Source of the DNA: Reyranellaceae bacterium
GTDB lineage: Bacteria > Pseudomonadota > Alphaproteobacteria > Reyranellales > Reyranellaceae
Length of the DNA: 39,181 nt
Direction of reading: 5' to 3'
Assembly: GCA_022844045.1 (NCBI GenBank)
Contig: JALHMM010000047.1
Coordinates: 1-39,181 of the forward strand
A program made the translations under genes and the position numbers. Below, piece after piece: positions 15,799 to 24,351 of this stretch (position 1 is the stretch's first letter; every line of letters begins with the position of its first letter). The notes beneath the pieces are model-generated. The model was not told where the DNA came from, did not search any database, and was given only the letters and a program-made list of their open reading frames with translations.

Positions 15799-17085
15799 AT
15801 GTCCATCGCCGCGCCATCGTCATCGACCCTCGCCATGCCAGGCGAGCGGCTGACCTTGCTCTATTCCTCGCTCAGCCACGCGCTGATGCATCTGATGACG
15901 GCGTTCTATTCGGTGATCGTCGTGTCGCTGGCGCTGAGCTGGAACATCGCCGATCACCAGCTGCTGGAGCTCTACGCGCCGGCGGCGATCCTGCTGGGCG
16001 TCGGCGCGTTGCCGGCGGGCTGGCTGAGCGACCGCTGGAGCGCGCCGGGCATGATCGTGGTCATGCTGGTAGGGCTGGGCCTGAGCTCGATCGCTTGCGG
16101 TCTGGTGCCGACAGGTGACACGTTGGCGCTGGGCATCGCGCTGGGCGGTATCGGCCTGTTCGGCTCGATCTATCATTCCGTCGGCATCGCCTGGGTGATC
16201 CGCACGGCCTCGCGCCAGGGTCACGCCATGGGCGTCAACGGCCTGTTCGGCAGCGGCGGGCTGGCGCTCTACGGCATCTTCCCCGCGGTCCTGATCAGCC
16301 TGCATTCCTGGCGCGCGGCCTTCATCGTGCCCGGCCTGGTCTGCCTGCTGCTGGCCGCGTCGCTCTGGTACCACTGGCGCGCCGGCGCGGTCGGTGACCG
16401 GCCGATGCCGCCCACCCCCGGTGTGCAGGCCGGCCGCAGCGCTTTCTGGCGCGTCTTCGTCATCCTCTCGGTCACCATGTTCGTGGGCGGCGTACAGTGG
16501 CAGGCCATGCTCTACGGCGCCGGCCTGCTGTTCTCCGGCCGCCTGGTGGGCGAGATCGAGGGTATCCGCGCCTTCTTCATGCGCTTCGGCGTGGAGACAC
16601 AGATCGTGCTCTGGGTCGGCCTGGCGACCTCGATGATCTACGTGCTCTCGGGCATCGCCCAGTACGTGCTGGGCCAGCGCGTGCTCGATCGCTATCCGCT
16701 GAAGGTGATCTACGTCATCGCCACGGGCCTGGCGGCCTTCGCCATGCTGATGGTGGCCGAGGGCGGCGGGCTTGTCGTGCTGCTGGGCTCGGTGATCGCC
16801 GCGATGCTGAGCTCGGCCACCGGCCCGGTCGAGAATCTGATGATCGCGCGCTATACGCCCAGCCGTTTCCACGGCCTCGGATTCGGCGCCAAGTTCATCG
16901 TGGCGTTCGGCGCCGGTCCGCTGGCGATCTGGCTGATCGCGCGGGTGAAGGAGCGCACCGGCGATCTCGACTGGCTGTTCCTCGGTCTCGCCGTCGCCGC
17001 CCTGGCGATGTGCATGGTGGCGCTGCTGCTGCCCGGCGGCGAGCGCCGCAACGAGCCGGCTACGGTGGCGCAGCCGGCTGAGTAG
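15799..17085 (+). CDS. MFS transporter
   Basis: Inner-membrane major facilitator protein of about 428 residues with roughly 12 hydrophobic helices. It shows the loop-2 type signature GWLSDRWSAPG after helix 2 and a two-lobed layout with a central hydrophilic loop near residue 200 (GDRPMPPTPGVQAG). The substrate is unknown. The start is uncertain: ATG 15799 and ATG 15835 are both possible and neither has a strong ribosome site. The gene is 94 bp after cutA; no specific link is evident. Confidence 0.85.
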   Translation: MSIAAPSSSTLAMPGERLTLLYSSLSHALMHLMTAFYSVIVVSLALSWNIADHQLLELYAPAAILLGVGALPAGWLSDRWSAPGMIVVMLVGLGLSSIACGLVPTGDTLALGIALGGIGLFGSIYHSVGIAWVIRTASRQGHAMGVNGLFGSGGLALYGIFPAVLISLHSWRAAFIVPGLVCLLLAASLWYHWRAGAVGDRPMPPTPGVQAGRSAFWRVFVILSVTMFVGGVQWQAMLYGAGLLFSGRLVGEIEGIRAFFMRFGVETQIVLWVGLATSMIYVLSGIAQYVLGQRVLDRYPLKVIYVIATGLAAFAMLMVAEGGGLVVLLGSVIAAMLSSATGPVENLMIARYTPSRFHGLGFGAKFIVAFGAGPLAIWLIARVKERTGDLDWLFLGLAVAALAMCMVALLLPGGERRNEPATVAQPAE

Positions 17086-17094
17086 GCCACGGAC

Positions 17095-17203
17095 CCACCC
17101 TGAGGAGCGGCCCGCAGGGCCGCGTCTCGAAGGGTGGGCAATCTGCTCGGAGTCTGTTGCCCATGCTTCGAGACAGCCGCTGTGCGGCCTCCTCAGCATG
17201 AGG
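17095..17203. repeat. intergenic palindromic repeat
   Basis: Imperfect inverted repeat: CACCCTGAGGAGCGGCC...GTCTCGAAGGGTGGG on the left pairs with CCCATGCTTCGAGAC...GGCCTCCTCAGCATGAGG on the right. It lies between the converging MFS and GST genes and could fold into a bidirectional terminator. Typical of interspersed repeat families in high-GC alphaproteobacteria. Confidence 0.7.
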
Positions 17204-17209
17204 TCGGAG

Positions 17210-17806
17210 TCACTTCCCCCTGAACGCCGGTCGCGAGAGGCAGCGGTCGAGCCAGTTGGCGACGCCGCCGTGGCCGGTCATGTCGAGCTTCACCAGCTTG
17301 GCCCAGCCCATCACGGAGGCGAGGTTGAGGTCGGCGATGGTGAAGGTGTCGCCCAGCAGGTACTGCTTGCCCTTCAGCGTGTCGTCGAGCACGGCCAGTG
17401 GCTTCTGCAGCGCCGCCTTGGCGTCCTCGACCGCCTTGGGGTTCTTCTTGTCGGGCGGCGTCATGAAAGTGTCGACGACGATCGTCAGCAAGTGGCGCTC
17501 GATCTCGGTCATGCCCCAGAACGACCACTGATAGGCGAGGCCTTCGCCCTCGACCGACGCGGGCCACAGCGCGCCGCCGTACTTGCGCGCCAGATACAGG
17601 TTGATCGCCATCGATTCGAAGAGCACGAGGTCCCCGTCGATCATCGCCGGCATCTTGCCGTTGGGATTGACCTTCAGAAATTCCGGGTCCTTCACCGACT
17701 TCATGTCGAGCACGACATGCTCATGCTCGACGCCGCATTCGCGCGCGCACCACAACGCGCGCGCCGCGCGCGACTGCGGCGAGCCGTAGATCTTCACCTT
17801 GGCCAT
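17210..17806 (-). CDS. glutathione S-transferase family protein
   Basis: 198 residues. The N-terminal thioredoxin-like half carries KIYGSPQSRAARALWCAREC and NPNGKMPAMIDGDLVLFESM with the cis-Pro and the ES glutathione-binding pair. The C-terminal helical half carries YLLGDTFTIADLNLASVMGW, the conserved D of the N-capping box. The catalytic residue is Ser-like (SPQSR) rather than Tyr, as in theta/beta-type enzymes. A good ribosome site (AGGGGAGA) precedes the start. Substrate unknown. Confidence 0.92.
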   Translation of the reverse strand: MAKVKIYGSPQSRAARALWCARECGVEHEHVVLDMKSVKDPEFLKVNPNGKMPAMIDGDLVLFESMAINLYLARKYGGALWPASVEGEGLAYQWSFWGMTEIERHLLTIVVDTFMTPPDKKNPKAVEDAKAALQKPLAVLDDTLKGKQYLLGDTFTIADLNLASVMGWAKLVKLDMTGHGGVANWLDRCLSRPAFRGK

Positions 17807-17849
17807 GGTCTCTCCCCTTAAAACAGTGATGCGAGCCTAGCGAGGAACC

Positions 17850-18302
17850 TCAGTCCGGCGCCATGCCCTTTTCCCTGAGTTCCTTGATCGCGCTCTCGTT
17901 CTTCGACAGATGCGCCAAACCCATGCCGCGCAGCACATGCGCCGCCTTGGTGAACTGGATGTTGTCGTATCCGATGATCTCGATGCGGTTGCCCCAGGGA
18001 TCGAGGAAGTCGAGGAACGGACCCGGCAGCGGGGTGATACCGGCGTCGGCCAGCGATTTACGGACCGCGTCCTTGTCGTCGACGACAAGGCCAAAGTGGC
18101 GGCCATCATCGGGAGCCTGGGTGCGGCCCTTCTGGAGCGCGATGAACTGATCGCCGAGATCGATGAAGGCCATGGCCGCATCCTTCCCGCGCAGCGTGAA
18201 GTCGAACAGGCGTCCATAGAACGCCAGTGCCTCTTCGATATCGCCGACCTCGAGCGCGACATGATTGAAGCCAATGGCGCGCGCCTTTCGTGTCGCGGAC
18301 AT
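17850..18302 (-). CDS. VOC (glyoxalase/bleomycin-resistance) family protein
   Basis: 150 residues with the vicinal-oxygen-chelate fold: GFNHVALEVGDIEEALAFYG, LGDQFIALQKGRTQAPDDGR, HFGLVVDDKDAVRKSLADAG and FLDPWGNRIEIIGYDNIQF, giving the metal residues H at the first strand, H before FGLVV and E in NRIEII. The start at 18302 follows AAGGAGG; the 8-residue extension to 18326 is not needed. It lies 43 bp before the GST gene on the same strand, and the pair may work together in detoxification. Reaction not determined. Confidence 0.9.
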   Translation of the reverse strand: MSATRKARAIGFNHVALEVGDIEEALAFYGRLFDFTLRGKDAAMAFIDLGDQFIALQKGRTQAPDDGRHFGLVVDDKDAVRKSLADAGITPLPGPFLDFLDPWGNRIEIIGYDNIQFTKAAHVLRGMGLAHLSKNESAIKELREKGMAPD

Positions 18303-18320
18303 GACGTCCTCCTTAATGCC

Positions 18321-18376
18321 TGTCATTCCGAGCGCAGCGAGGAATCCATAGATGTCTCGCTGCGCTCGACATGACA
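18321..18376. repeat. intergenic palindromic repeat with perfect 13-bp arm
   Basis: TGTCAT...CGAGCGCAGCGAG pairs with CTCGCTGCGCTCG...ATGACA; a related element is at 37896. It fills nearly the whole gap between the VOC gene and the PLP enzyme gene and may serve as a transcript-end hairpin. Confidence 0.75.
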
Positions 18377-18380
18377 GAAA

Positions 18381-19694
18381 TCACTCCGCCGCCTTGGCCG
18401 CCGGCTGGTTGCTCTTGTTCAGCGCCTGCTCGAGATCGGCGATGATGTCCTCGACGCTCTCGATGCCGATCGACAGGCGCACCACATCGGGGCCGGCGCC
18501 GGCGGCGACGCGCTGCTCCTCGGTGAGCTGGCGATGCGTCGTCGAGGCGGGATGGATCACCAGGCTCTTGGCGTCGCCGATATTGGCGAGATGCGAGAAG
18601 AGCTCCAGCGAATCGACCAGCTTCACGCCGGCGGCGTAGCCGCCCTTGAGTCCGAAGGTGAACACCGAGCCGGCACCCTTGGGCAGGTACTTCTTCGCCA
18701 GCCTGTTGTACTTGTTCGACGGCAGGCCGGCGTAGTTCACCCAGGCCACGGCGGGATGCTTCTCGAGATGCTCGGCGACCTTCTGCGCGTTGGCGCAGTG
18801 GCGCTCCATGCGCAGACCCAGGGTCTCGATGCCGAGCATAGTGACCCAGGCGTTGAACGGCGACTGCGAGGGGCCGAGATCGCGCAGGCCCACGGCGTGG
18901 CCGTGGAAGGTGTAGGCCATGTCGCCGAAGGTCTCGTAGAAGTTCAGGCCGTGATAGGCCGGCTCCGGCCCGGCGAGGCTGGGGAACTTGCCGCCGCGCG
19001 ACCAGTCGAACTTGCCGGAGTCGATGATGGCGCCGCCCATCGAGGTGCCCGAGCCGCACAGGAACTTGGTCGTCGAATGCACGACCAGCGTCGCGCCATA
19101 CTCGATCGGCCGGCACAGGTACGGCGAGGCCAGCGTATTGTCGACCAGCAGCGGCACGCCGGCTGAGTCGGCGATCTTGGCGATCGCTTCGATGTCGCAG
19201 ACCACGCCGCCGGGATTGGCCAGGCTCTCGATGAAGAACGCCTTGGTCTTCGGCGTCACCGCCTTGCGGAAGTTTTCCGGATCATCAGGATCGACGAACA
19301 CCGCCTTCCACCCGAACTTGGGGTAGGTGTTCTTCATCTGCTGCACCGAGCCGCCATAGAGCTTGGTGCTGGCCACCACCTCGTCACCCGGCGACATCAG
19401 CGGGAACAGCGCCATGACCTGCGCCGCGTGGCCCGAGGCGCAGACGATGCCGCCGCGGCCGCCTTCGAGCGCCGCCAGCCGCGCCTCGAGCGCCGCCGTG
19501 GTCGGGTTGGTCAGCCGCGAATAGATGAAGCCCACGGTCTGCAGGTTGAACAGGGCCGCGGCGTGGTCGGCGTCCTCGAAGACATAGGCCGTCGTCTGAT
19601 GGATCGGCAGCGCGCGAGATCCGGTGCTGGGATCCGGCGCGGCGCCGGCATGGATCGCCAGGGTCTCGAACCCGGGTTTGCGCTGCTCGCTCAT
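18381..19694 (-). CDS. O-acetylhomoserine aminocarboxypropyltransferase-type PLP enzyme
   Basis: 437 residues, Cys/Met metabolism PLP-dependent family, closest by motif to O-acetylhomoserine sulfhydrylase, which makes homocysteine from O-acetylhomoserine and sulfide. Features: TLAIHAGAAPDPSTGSRALP, the active-site YSRLTNPTTAALE, the substrate/PLP block ASTKLYGGSVQQ, VDNTLASPYLCRPIEYGA and the PLP lysine K210 in VVHSTTKFLCGSG. The length fits this subfamily rather than the ~380-residue cystathionine enzymes. The ribosome site GGAGGT precedes the ATG. The gene is divergent from the class V aminotransferase at 19832. Confidence 0.92.
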   Translation of the reverse strand: MSEQRKPGFETLAIHAGAAPDPSTGSRALPIHQTTAYVFEDADHAAALFNLQTVGFIYSRLTNPTTAALEARLAALEGGRGGIVCASGHAAQVMALFPLMSPGDEVVASTKLYGGSVQQMKNTYPKFGWKAVFVDPDDPENFRKAVTPKTKAFFIESLANPGGVVCDIEAIAKIADSAGVPLLVDNTLASPYLCRPIEYGATLVVHSTTKFLCGSGTSMGGAIIDSGKFDWSRGGKFPSLAGPEPAYHGLNFYETFGDMAYTFHGHAVGLRDLGPSQSPFNAWVTMLGIETLGLRMERHCANAQKVAEHLEKHPAVAWVNYAGLPSNKYNRLAKKYLPKGAGSVFTFGLKGGYAAGVKLVDSLELFSHLANIGDAKSLVIHPASTTHRQLTEEQRVAAGAGPDVVRLSIGIESVEDIIADLEQALNKSNQPAAKAAE

Positions 19695-19831
19695 GATGAC
19701 CTCCGGTAGGGCTCCGACCGCTACAATCCAAATGTGTCGGTGGGCCGAGACGCGATCCTGCCTTGGTGACAGGTCGGGCGCAACGCGCCTAAATTCGCGC
19801 CGCCTTTAGGATTTCTTTCAGGAGCCGTGCC

Positions 19832-21055
19832 GTGAACGCCAAACCGCGGGGCCGTCAGTTCTTCCAGAATCCCGGACCGACCAATATCCCTGATCGAATC
19901 CTGCGGGCGATGGACCGCGCCACGCTCGACTTCCTGAGCGAGGAGTTCATGGCGATCCACCGCTTCTGCCACGCCGGCGTGAAGCGCGTGCTGAAGACGC
20001 AGCAGCATCTGTTCATGTACGCCTCCAGCGGCCACGGCGCGTGGGAGGCCTCGCTGGTCAATCTCTTCCAGCCCGGCGACACGGTGCTGATGCTCGAGTC
20101 GGGCTACTTCTCCGAGAGCTGGGAGCAGATGGCGACCAATCTCGGCCTGAAGATCGAGCGCATCGCCGCCGACTGGCGTATGGGCGTGCGCGCCACTGAC
20201 GTTGCGCGCCGTCTCGAGGCCGACAAGAGTCGCCAGATCAAGGCGGTACTGACGGTGCACAACGAGACCGCGACCGGTCTCGCCACGCCGATCGCCGATA
20301 TTCGCCGCGCCATCGACGATGCCAAGCACCCGGCGTTGCTGCTGGTCGACACGATCTCCTCGCTGGGCTGCTACGACTTCAGGATGGACGCCTGGGGCGT
20401 CGATGTCTGCGTCGGCGGCAGCCAGAAGGGCCTGATGCTGCCCACCGGCATGTCGTTCACCGGCGTCAGCCAGAAGGCCCTCGACATGTCGACGAAGCCC
20501 GGCTTGCCGCGTCACTATTGGAACTGGCAGATGATGACCCGGCGCGAGCCGCAGAGCTTCGTCGGTACGACGCCGGTGCATCTGTTCTTCGCGCTCGAGG
20601 AGTCGATCAAGATGATCGAGGAGGAGGGGCTCGACGCGATCTTCGCGCGCCACCGCCGCCTCGCCGACGCCACGCGCGCCGCCGTCACGCATTGGGGCGG
20701 CGCCTCTATGAGCGGCGCGGGCTGCGGCGCCAAGGGCGTCACCGGCAAGGTCGCGGCGCTGGAGCTGTTCTGTGCCGATCCCTCCAGGCTGTCGGACTCC
20801 GTGACGGCGGTGATCTTGCCTGATGGCCACGACGCCAACGCCATGCGCAGCGTCGCGCTCAACCGCTACAACCTGTCGCTCGGCGGTGGGCTCGGGCCGC
20901 TGATGGGCCGCGTCTTCCGCATCGGCCACATGGGTGACCTCAACGAGCCGATGCTGCTGGGCGCGCTGGCCACGGTCGAGCTGGCGTTCAAGACGTCGGG
21001 CATTCCGTATCAGTCCGGCGGTGTCGACGCCGCGATCAAATCGCTGGCGGCGTAA
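19832..21055 (+). CDS. class V aminotransferase (alanine/serine-glyoxylate type)
   Basis: 407-residue PLP enzyme. It begins at GTG 19832 after CAGGAG. Family marks are FFQNPGPTNIPDRILRAM, the SSGHGAWEASLVNLFQPGD pocket, the VDTISSLGCYDFRMDAWGVD aspartate block and the PLP lysine K199 in GGSQKGLMLP, then PTGMSFTGVS. It belongs with alanine-glyoxylate, serine-glyoxylate and pyridoxamine-pyruvate aminotransferases; sequence alone does not settle the substrate. The class II aldolase gene follows after 77 bp on the same strand, so they may share a pathway. Confidence 0.9.
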   Translation: MNAKPRGRQFFQNPGPTNIPDRILRAMDRATLDFLSEEFMAIHRFCHAGVKRVLKTQQHLFMYASSGHGAWEASLVNLFQPGDTVLMLESGYFSESWEQMATNLGLKIERIAADWRMGVRATDVARRLEADKSRQIKAVLTVHNETATGLATPIADIRRAIDDAKHPALLLVDTISSLGCYDFRMDAWGVDVCVGGSQKGLMLPTGMSFTGVSQKALDMSTKPGLPRHYWNWQMMTRREPQSFVGTTPVHLFFALEESIKMIEEEGLDAIFARHRRLADATRAAVTHWGGASMSGAGCGAKGVTGKVAALELFCADPSRLSDSVTAVILPDGHDANAMRSVALNRYNLSLGGGLGPLMGRVFRIGHMGDLNEPMLLGALATVELAFKTSGIPYQSGGVDAAIKSLAA

Positions 21056-21132
21056 GACGCTCATCACCGTTGGACATCGCTACCCGTTCGGCGAGGCGGG
21101 TGTATAGTGCCGCATCCGCCTGGAGGAAACGC

Positions 21133-21909
21133 ATGTCCGTGACCGCCCTGAAGAACGCCAAGACCGTCCGTGAGCAGGTGAGTCCGGAGGAATGGCAGAA
21201 GCGCGTCGATCTCGCCGCCTGCTATCGCCTCGTGCACCTCCATGGCATGGACGAGATGATCGCCAACCACATCTCGACCCAGGTACCGGGCGAGCCCGGC
21301 GTCTTCCTGCTCAATCCCTACGGCTACCTCTACGACCAGATGCATGCCTCGTGTTTCGTCAAGGTCGACTATGACGGCAACACGCTGTTCGATCCGACGG
21401 GGCTCGGCCCCAACCGCGCCGGCTTCGTGATCCATAGCGCGATCCACAAGGCGCGCCACGACGTCGACTGCGTGATCCATACGCACACGCTGGCCGGCAT
21501 GGCGGTCTCAGCGATGAAGCAGGGGCTGATGCCGCTGGCGCAGACGGCGATGCGCTTCATCGATATCGGCTATCACGACTACGAGGGCCCGGCGATCCGC
21601 ATGGACGAGCAGGAACGCCTGGTGAAGAACCTCGGCGATCGTGAGGTGATGATCCTGAAGAACCACGGCCTGCTTGCCGTCGCGCCGTCGATCCCCGAGG
21701 CTTTCAACAATATCTGGCGCCTCGAGCGCGCATGCCAGCTGCAGGTCATGGCGCTGTCGTGCAACACCGAGCTGTCGCTGCCGCCGCGCGAGACCGTCGA
21801 GGCCTCGAACCATCTGTTCAAGCCCGGCGTGCGCCGCCGGTTGGGCCAGCTCGAATGGCCGGCGCTGATGCGCAAGCTCGACAGCATCGATCCGTCGTTC
21901 AGGGACTAG
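21133..21909 (+). CDS. class II aldolase/adducin family protein (first copy)
   Basis: 258 residues. The start at 21133 follows TGGAGG; the 21-residue upstream extension is not used. The zinc histidines of this fold are present: H116 and H118 in CVIHTHTLAG and H178 in LKNHGLL. The acidic residue that acts as proton donor in fuculose aldolase (in the T-E-S-H segment) has no clear counterpart here (QMHASCFVKV), as in many adducin-type members whose reaction is not aldol cleavage. It resembles the second copy at 24352. Substrate unknown. Confidence 0.88.
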   Translation: MSVTALKNAKTVREQVSPEEWQKRVDLAACYRLVHLHGMDEMIANHISTQVPGEPGVFLLNPYGYLYDQMHASCFVKVDYDGNTLFDPTGLGPNRAGFVIHSAIHKARHDVDCVIHTHTLAGMAVSAMKQGLMPLAQTAMRFIDIGYHDYEGPAIRMDEQERLVKNLGDREVMILKNHGLLAVAPSIPEAFNNIWRLERACQLQVMALSCNTELSLPPRETVEASNHLFKPGVRRRLGQLEWPALMRKLDSIDPSFRD

Positions 21910-21912
21910 AGT

Positions 21913-22065
21913 CCTTCTCCCCGCGAAGGCGGGGAGAAGGTGCCCGAAGGGCGGATGAGGCACTTCGCGATGGTGCAACGCGCGCCGTGGTCGTTGAGAG
22001 GTCGCAAGCCCCTCATCCGCCTCGCTGACGCTCGGCACCTTCTCCCCACCGTCGCGGGGAGAAGG
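21913..22065. repeat. palindromic repeat with long inverted arms
   Basis: Outer arms carry two CCTTCTCCCC...GGGGAGAAGG hairpins (21913-21940 and 22038-22065), and the inner part carries CGGATGAGG and CCTCATCCG in inverted orientation. The repeat overlaps the start region of the next gene. Typical of a dispersed element family. Confidence 0.8.
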
Positions 22066-22068
22066 AAA

Positions 22069-23016
22069 GTGCTGCTCGGCGCGGCGGCGACATTGATCGC
22101 TGGTCGTGCGGCCGCGGCGTATCCCGATCGCGCCATCAAGCTGGTCGTCGGCTATCCGCCGGGCGGGCCCAATGACCTGCTCGCGCGCATCCTCGCGCCC
22201 AAGCTCGGCGAGCTCCTGAAGCAGACCGTCGTCATCGACAATCGCGGCGGCTCGAATGGCGAGATCGCCGCGGCGATGGTCGCGAAGTCGCCGGCCGACG
22301 GCTACACGATCCTGTTCTCGTCGAACGGCCCGGTGACCGTGGCACCGGCGTTGGGCCGCAAGCTGCCCTACGATCCGGCCACCGAGCTCAGCGCCATCAT
22401 GCCCATCGGCATCAGCCCGATGCTGCTGGTGGTGCGACCCGACCTGCCAGCCAAGGACGTCAAGGAGCTGATCGCGCTCGCCAAGGCACGGCCGGGCAAG
22501 CTCAACGGCGGCTCGGCCGGCACCGGCGGCATGACGCATCTCGGCCTGGAGCTGTTCAAGTCGGCGGCCGACGTCGACATCGTGCACGTGCCCTACAAGG
22601 GCGGTGGCCCGGCGATGACCGACCTGATGGCGGGGCAGATCGACATCTATTTTGGCGGTGTGCCCACCGCGCTGCCACACGCGCGCTCCGGCAAGCTGCG
22701 CGGCCTCGCTGTCACCAGCCTCGCGCGCTTGGCCGGCGCGGCCGAGATTCCGACCCTGCACGAGAGCGGCTTGGCCGGCTTCGACGCCGGCATCTGGTAC
22801 GGCGTCTTCGGCCCGCCGAACCTGCCCGCGCCGATCCTGTCGAGGCTGCGTGCCGCCTTCGCGACAGTGATGGCCGACGCCGAGGTGAAGCGTTACTTCC
22901 TCGACAACGCCGTCGACTCACTGCCGACCACACCCCAACGCTTCGCCCGATTCGCCGCCGAGGACTTCACCAAGTGGCAGGCCCTGGCGAAGCGCGCCAA
23001 CATCAGCGCCGACTGA
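22069..23016 (+). CDS. Bug/TctC-type tripartite tricarboxylate solute-binding protein
   Basis: Periplasmic substrate-binding protein of the Bug family, about 315 residues (mature from AYPDRAIKLVVGYPPGGPND). Conserved parts: IVHVPYKGGGPAMTDLMAGQ, GLELFKSAADVD and the C-terminal helices. The start is unclear: GTG 22069 has the SD-like GGGGAGAAGG directly before it, but that sequence is the end of the palindromic repeat. Upstream in-frame starts at 21940 (GTG) and 21970 (ATG) would include RRKVLLGAAATLIAG, a Tat-like or Sec signal with twin arginines encoded by the repeat. No TctA/TctB membrane partner lies nearby, so it is an orphan. Ligand unknown. Confidence 0.85.
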   Translation: MLLGAAATLIAGRAAAAYPDRAIKLVVGYPPGGPNDLLARILAPKLGELLKQTVVIDNRGGSNGEIAAAMVAKSPADGYTILFSSNGPVTVAPALGRKLPYDPATELSAIMPIGISPMLLVVRPDLPAKDVKELIALAKARPGKLNGGSAGTGGMTHLGLELFKSAADVDIVHVPYKGGGPAMTDLMAGQIDIYFGGVPTALPHARSGKLRGLAVTSLARLAGAAEIPTLHESGLAGFDAGIWYGVFGPPNLPAPILSRLRAAFATVMADAEVKRYFLDNAVDSLPTTPQRFARFAAEDFTKWQALAKRANISAD

Positions 23017-23103
23017 TCCCTTGTTACCCAAGGCACAGCTCGATCCGCTCAGTTCGTGTTGTATCGTCTCACGTCGCCCGGAACCGCGCAGCCTAAAGAA
23101 GCC

Positions 23104-24327
23104 ATGACCGACGCCGCCATCAGCCGCACCAGCCCCGTCCCGCACGCCGCTGCGATCTATCTCGCGATCGTCCAGTTCTTCTTCACCATCGGCTGGTCGG
23201 TCTACGTGATCTTCCTGCCCAAGCTGTTGGAGCAGGCGGGCCTGCCGAAGGGGATCGCGATCTGGATCCTGGCGGCCGATCAGGTCGCCTTCATGCTGTC
23301 GGATCTGGTGATGGGCGTGTGGATCGATCGCGCACGCAACACCCTGCGGCGCCTCGGGCCGATGATCGTGGGGCTGACAGCGGTCTCGTGCCTGGCCTTC
23401 CTGTTGCTGCCGCAGGTCGTGCGGCTCGACAAGGAGGTGGCCACGATCGCGCTGATCGCCGCGCTGGTGGTGTGGACCTTGACGTCCTCGGCGCTGCGCG
23501 TGCCGCCGCTGGTGATCCTCGGCAACCACACCGCCAAGCCGCGCCTGCCACTGATGCTGGCGCTGAACCTCAGCGGGCTGGCGGTGGGTGGCGCGATCTC
23601 TCCTTATCTCGGCGTGACCTTGCGCGACATGGATCCGCGTCTGCCGTTCGCGATCTCCAGCATCGTGCTCTTGGCCACGACCTTCGGCCTGATCTGGGTC
23701 GAGCGCGCGTTGGCGCGGGCGCCGGTCGAACCGTCGGTCGACGAACCGAAGGCGCCGATGCATGGCTCGGCGGGCGCGATGCTGTTCTTCGCCGCCATCG
23801 CCATCGCCGCGCTCGGCTTCCAGCTGCACTTCTTCGTCAACTCCGCGCCCAGCTACCTGCGCTTCGCCAAGCCGGGCGACCTCGACATGCTGATGCCGGT
23901 TTTCTGGATCGGCTTCAACCTCGCCATGTTCCCGGCCGGCGCCTTCACCAAGCGCCACGGCGCCCTGCATGTGATGGCGTTGGCGGCGGTGTGCGGCGTG
24001 GTCGGCATCGCCGGCAGCATTCTCGCCACCAGCCTGCCGATGCTGATCGCCGCGCAGTTCATCGCCGGATGCGCCTGGGGCGCCGTGTTCGTCTCGGCCT
24101 TCTCCGCCGCCTCGTCGCTGGGCTCACCCGGCCGGGTCGGCATCGCCATGGCGATCCTGTGGGCCGTGCTGGCGCTCGCCACCCTGGGCCGCATGCTGAT
24201 GGTCGGCGGCGGCGTGACGCGCACACCCGACCTGGCACCGATCATCGCCTGGGCACCAGCGCTGGCCTGGCTGTTCGGCGGCTTGGCGCTGGCGCAGGCG
24301 GCGCGCGTGCTGCGCGCGCGGGCCTAA
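23104..24327 (+). CDS. MFS transporter (second)
   Basis: Inner-membrane carrier of 407 residues with about 12 hydrophobic helices. The first half has IVQFFFTIGWSVYVIFLPKL and the loop VMGVWIDRARNTLRRLGPM, similar to the usual D-R-x-G/R loop; the second half repeats the layout after a hydrophilic linker (PVEPSVDEPKAPMHG). The start at 23104 follows AAAGAAG. It is 87 bp after the TctC gene on the same strand. Substrate unknown. Confidence 0.85.
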   Translation: MTDAAISRTSPVPHAAAIYLAIVQFFFTIGWSVYVIFLPKLLEQAGLPKGIAIWILAADQVAFMLSDLVMGVWIDRARNTLRRLGPMIVGLTAVSCLAFLLLPQVVRLDKEVATIALIAALVVWTLTSSALRVPPLVILGNHTAKPRLPLMLALNLSGLAVGGAISPYLGVTLRDMDPRLPFAISSIVLLATTFGLIWVERALARAPVEPSVDEPKAPMHGSAGAMLFFAAIAIAALGFQLHFFVNSAPSYLRFAKPGDLDMLMPVFWIGFNLAMFPAGAFTKRHGALHVMALAAVCGVVGIAGSILATSLPMLIAAQFIAGCAWGAVFVSAFSAASSLGSPGRVGIAMAILWAVLALATLGRMLMVGGGVTRTPDLAPIIAWAPALAWLFGGLALAQAARVLRARA

Positions 24328-24351
24328 ATCCTATTCAGGGCGACGGGGACG

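Noticed and set aside
15820..17199. 459-residue minus ORF opposite the MFS gene
   Set aside because: Gln/His/Arg/Asp-rich shadow of a GC-rich coding strand.
22918..23970. 350-residue minus ORF opposite the second MFS gene
   Set aside because: Shadow composition (runs of Q, R, H, D) and no recognisable domain.
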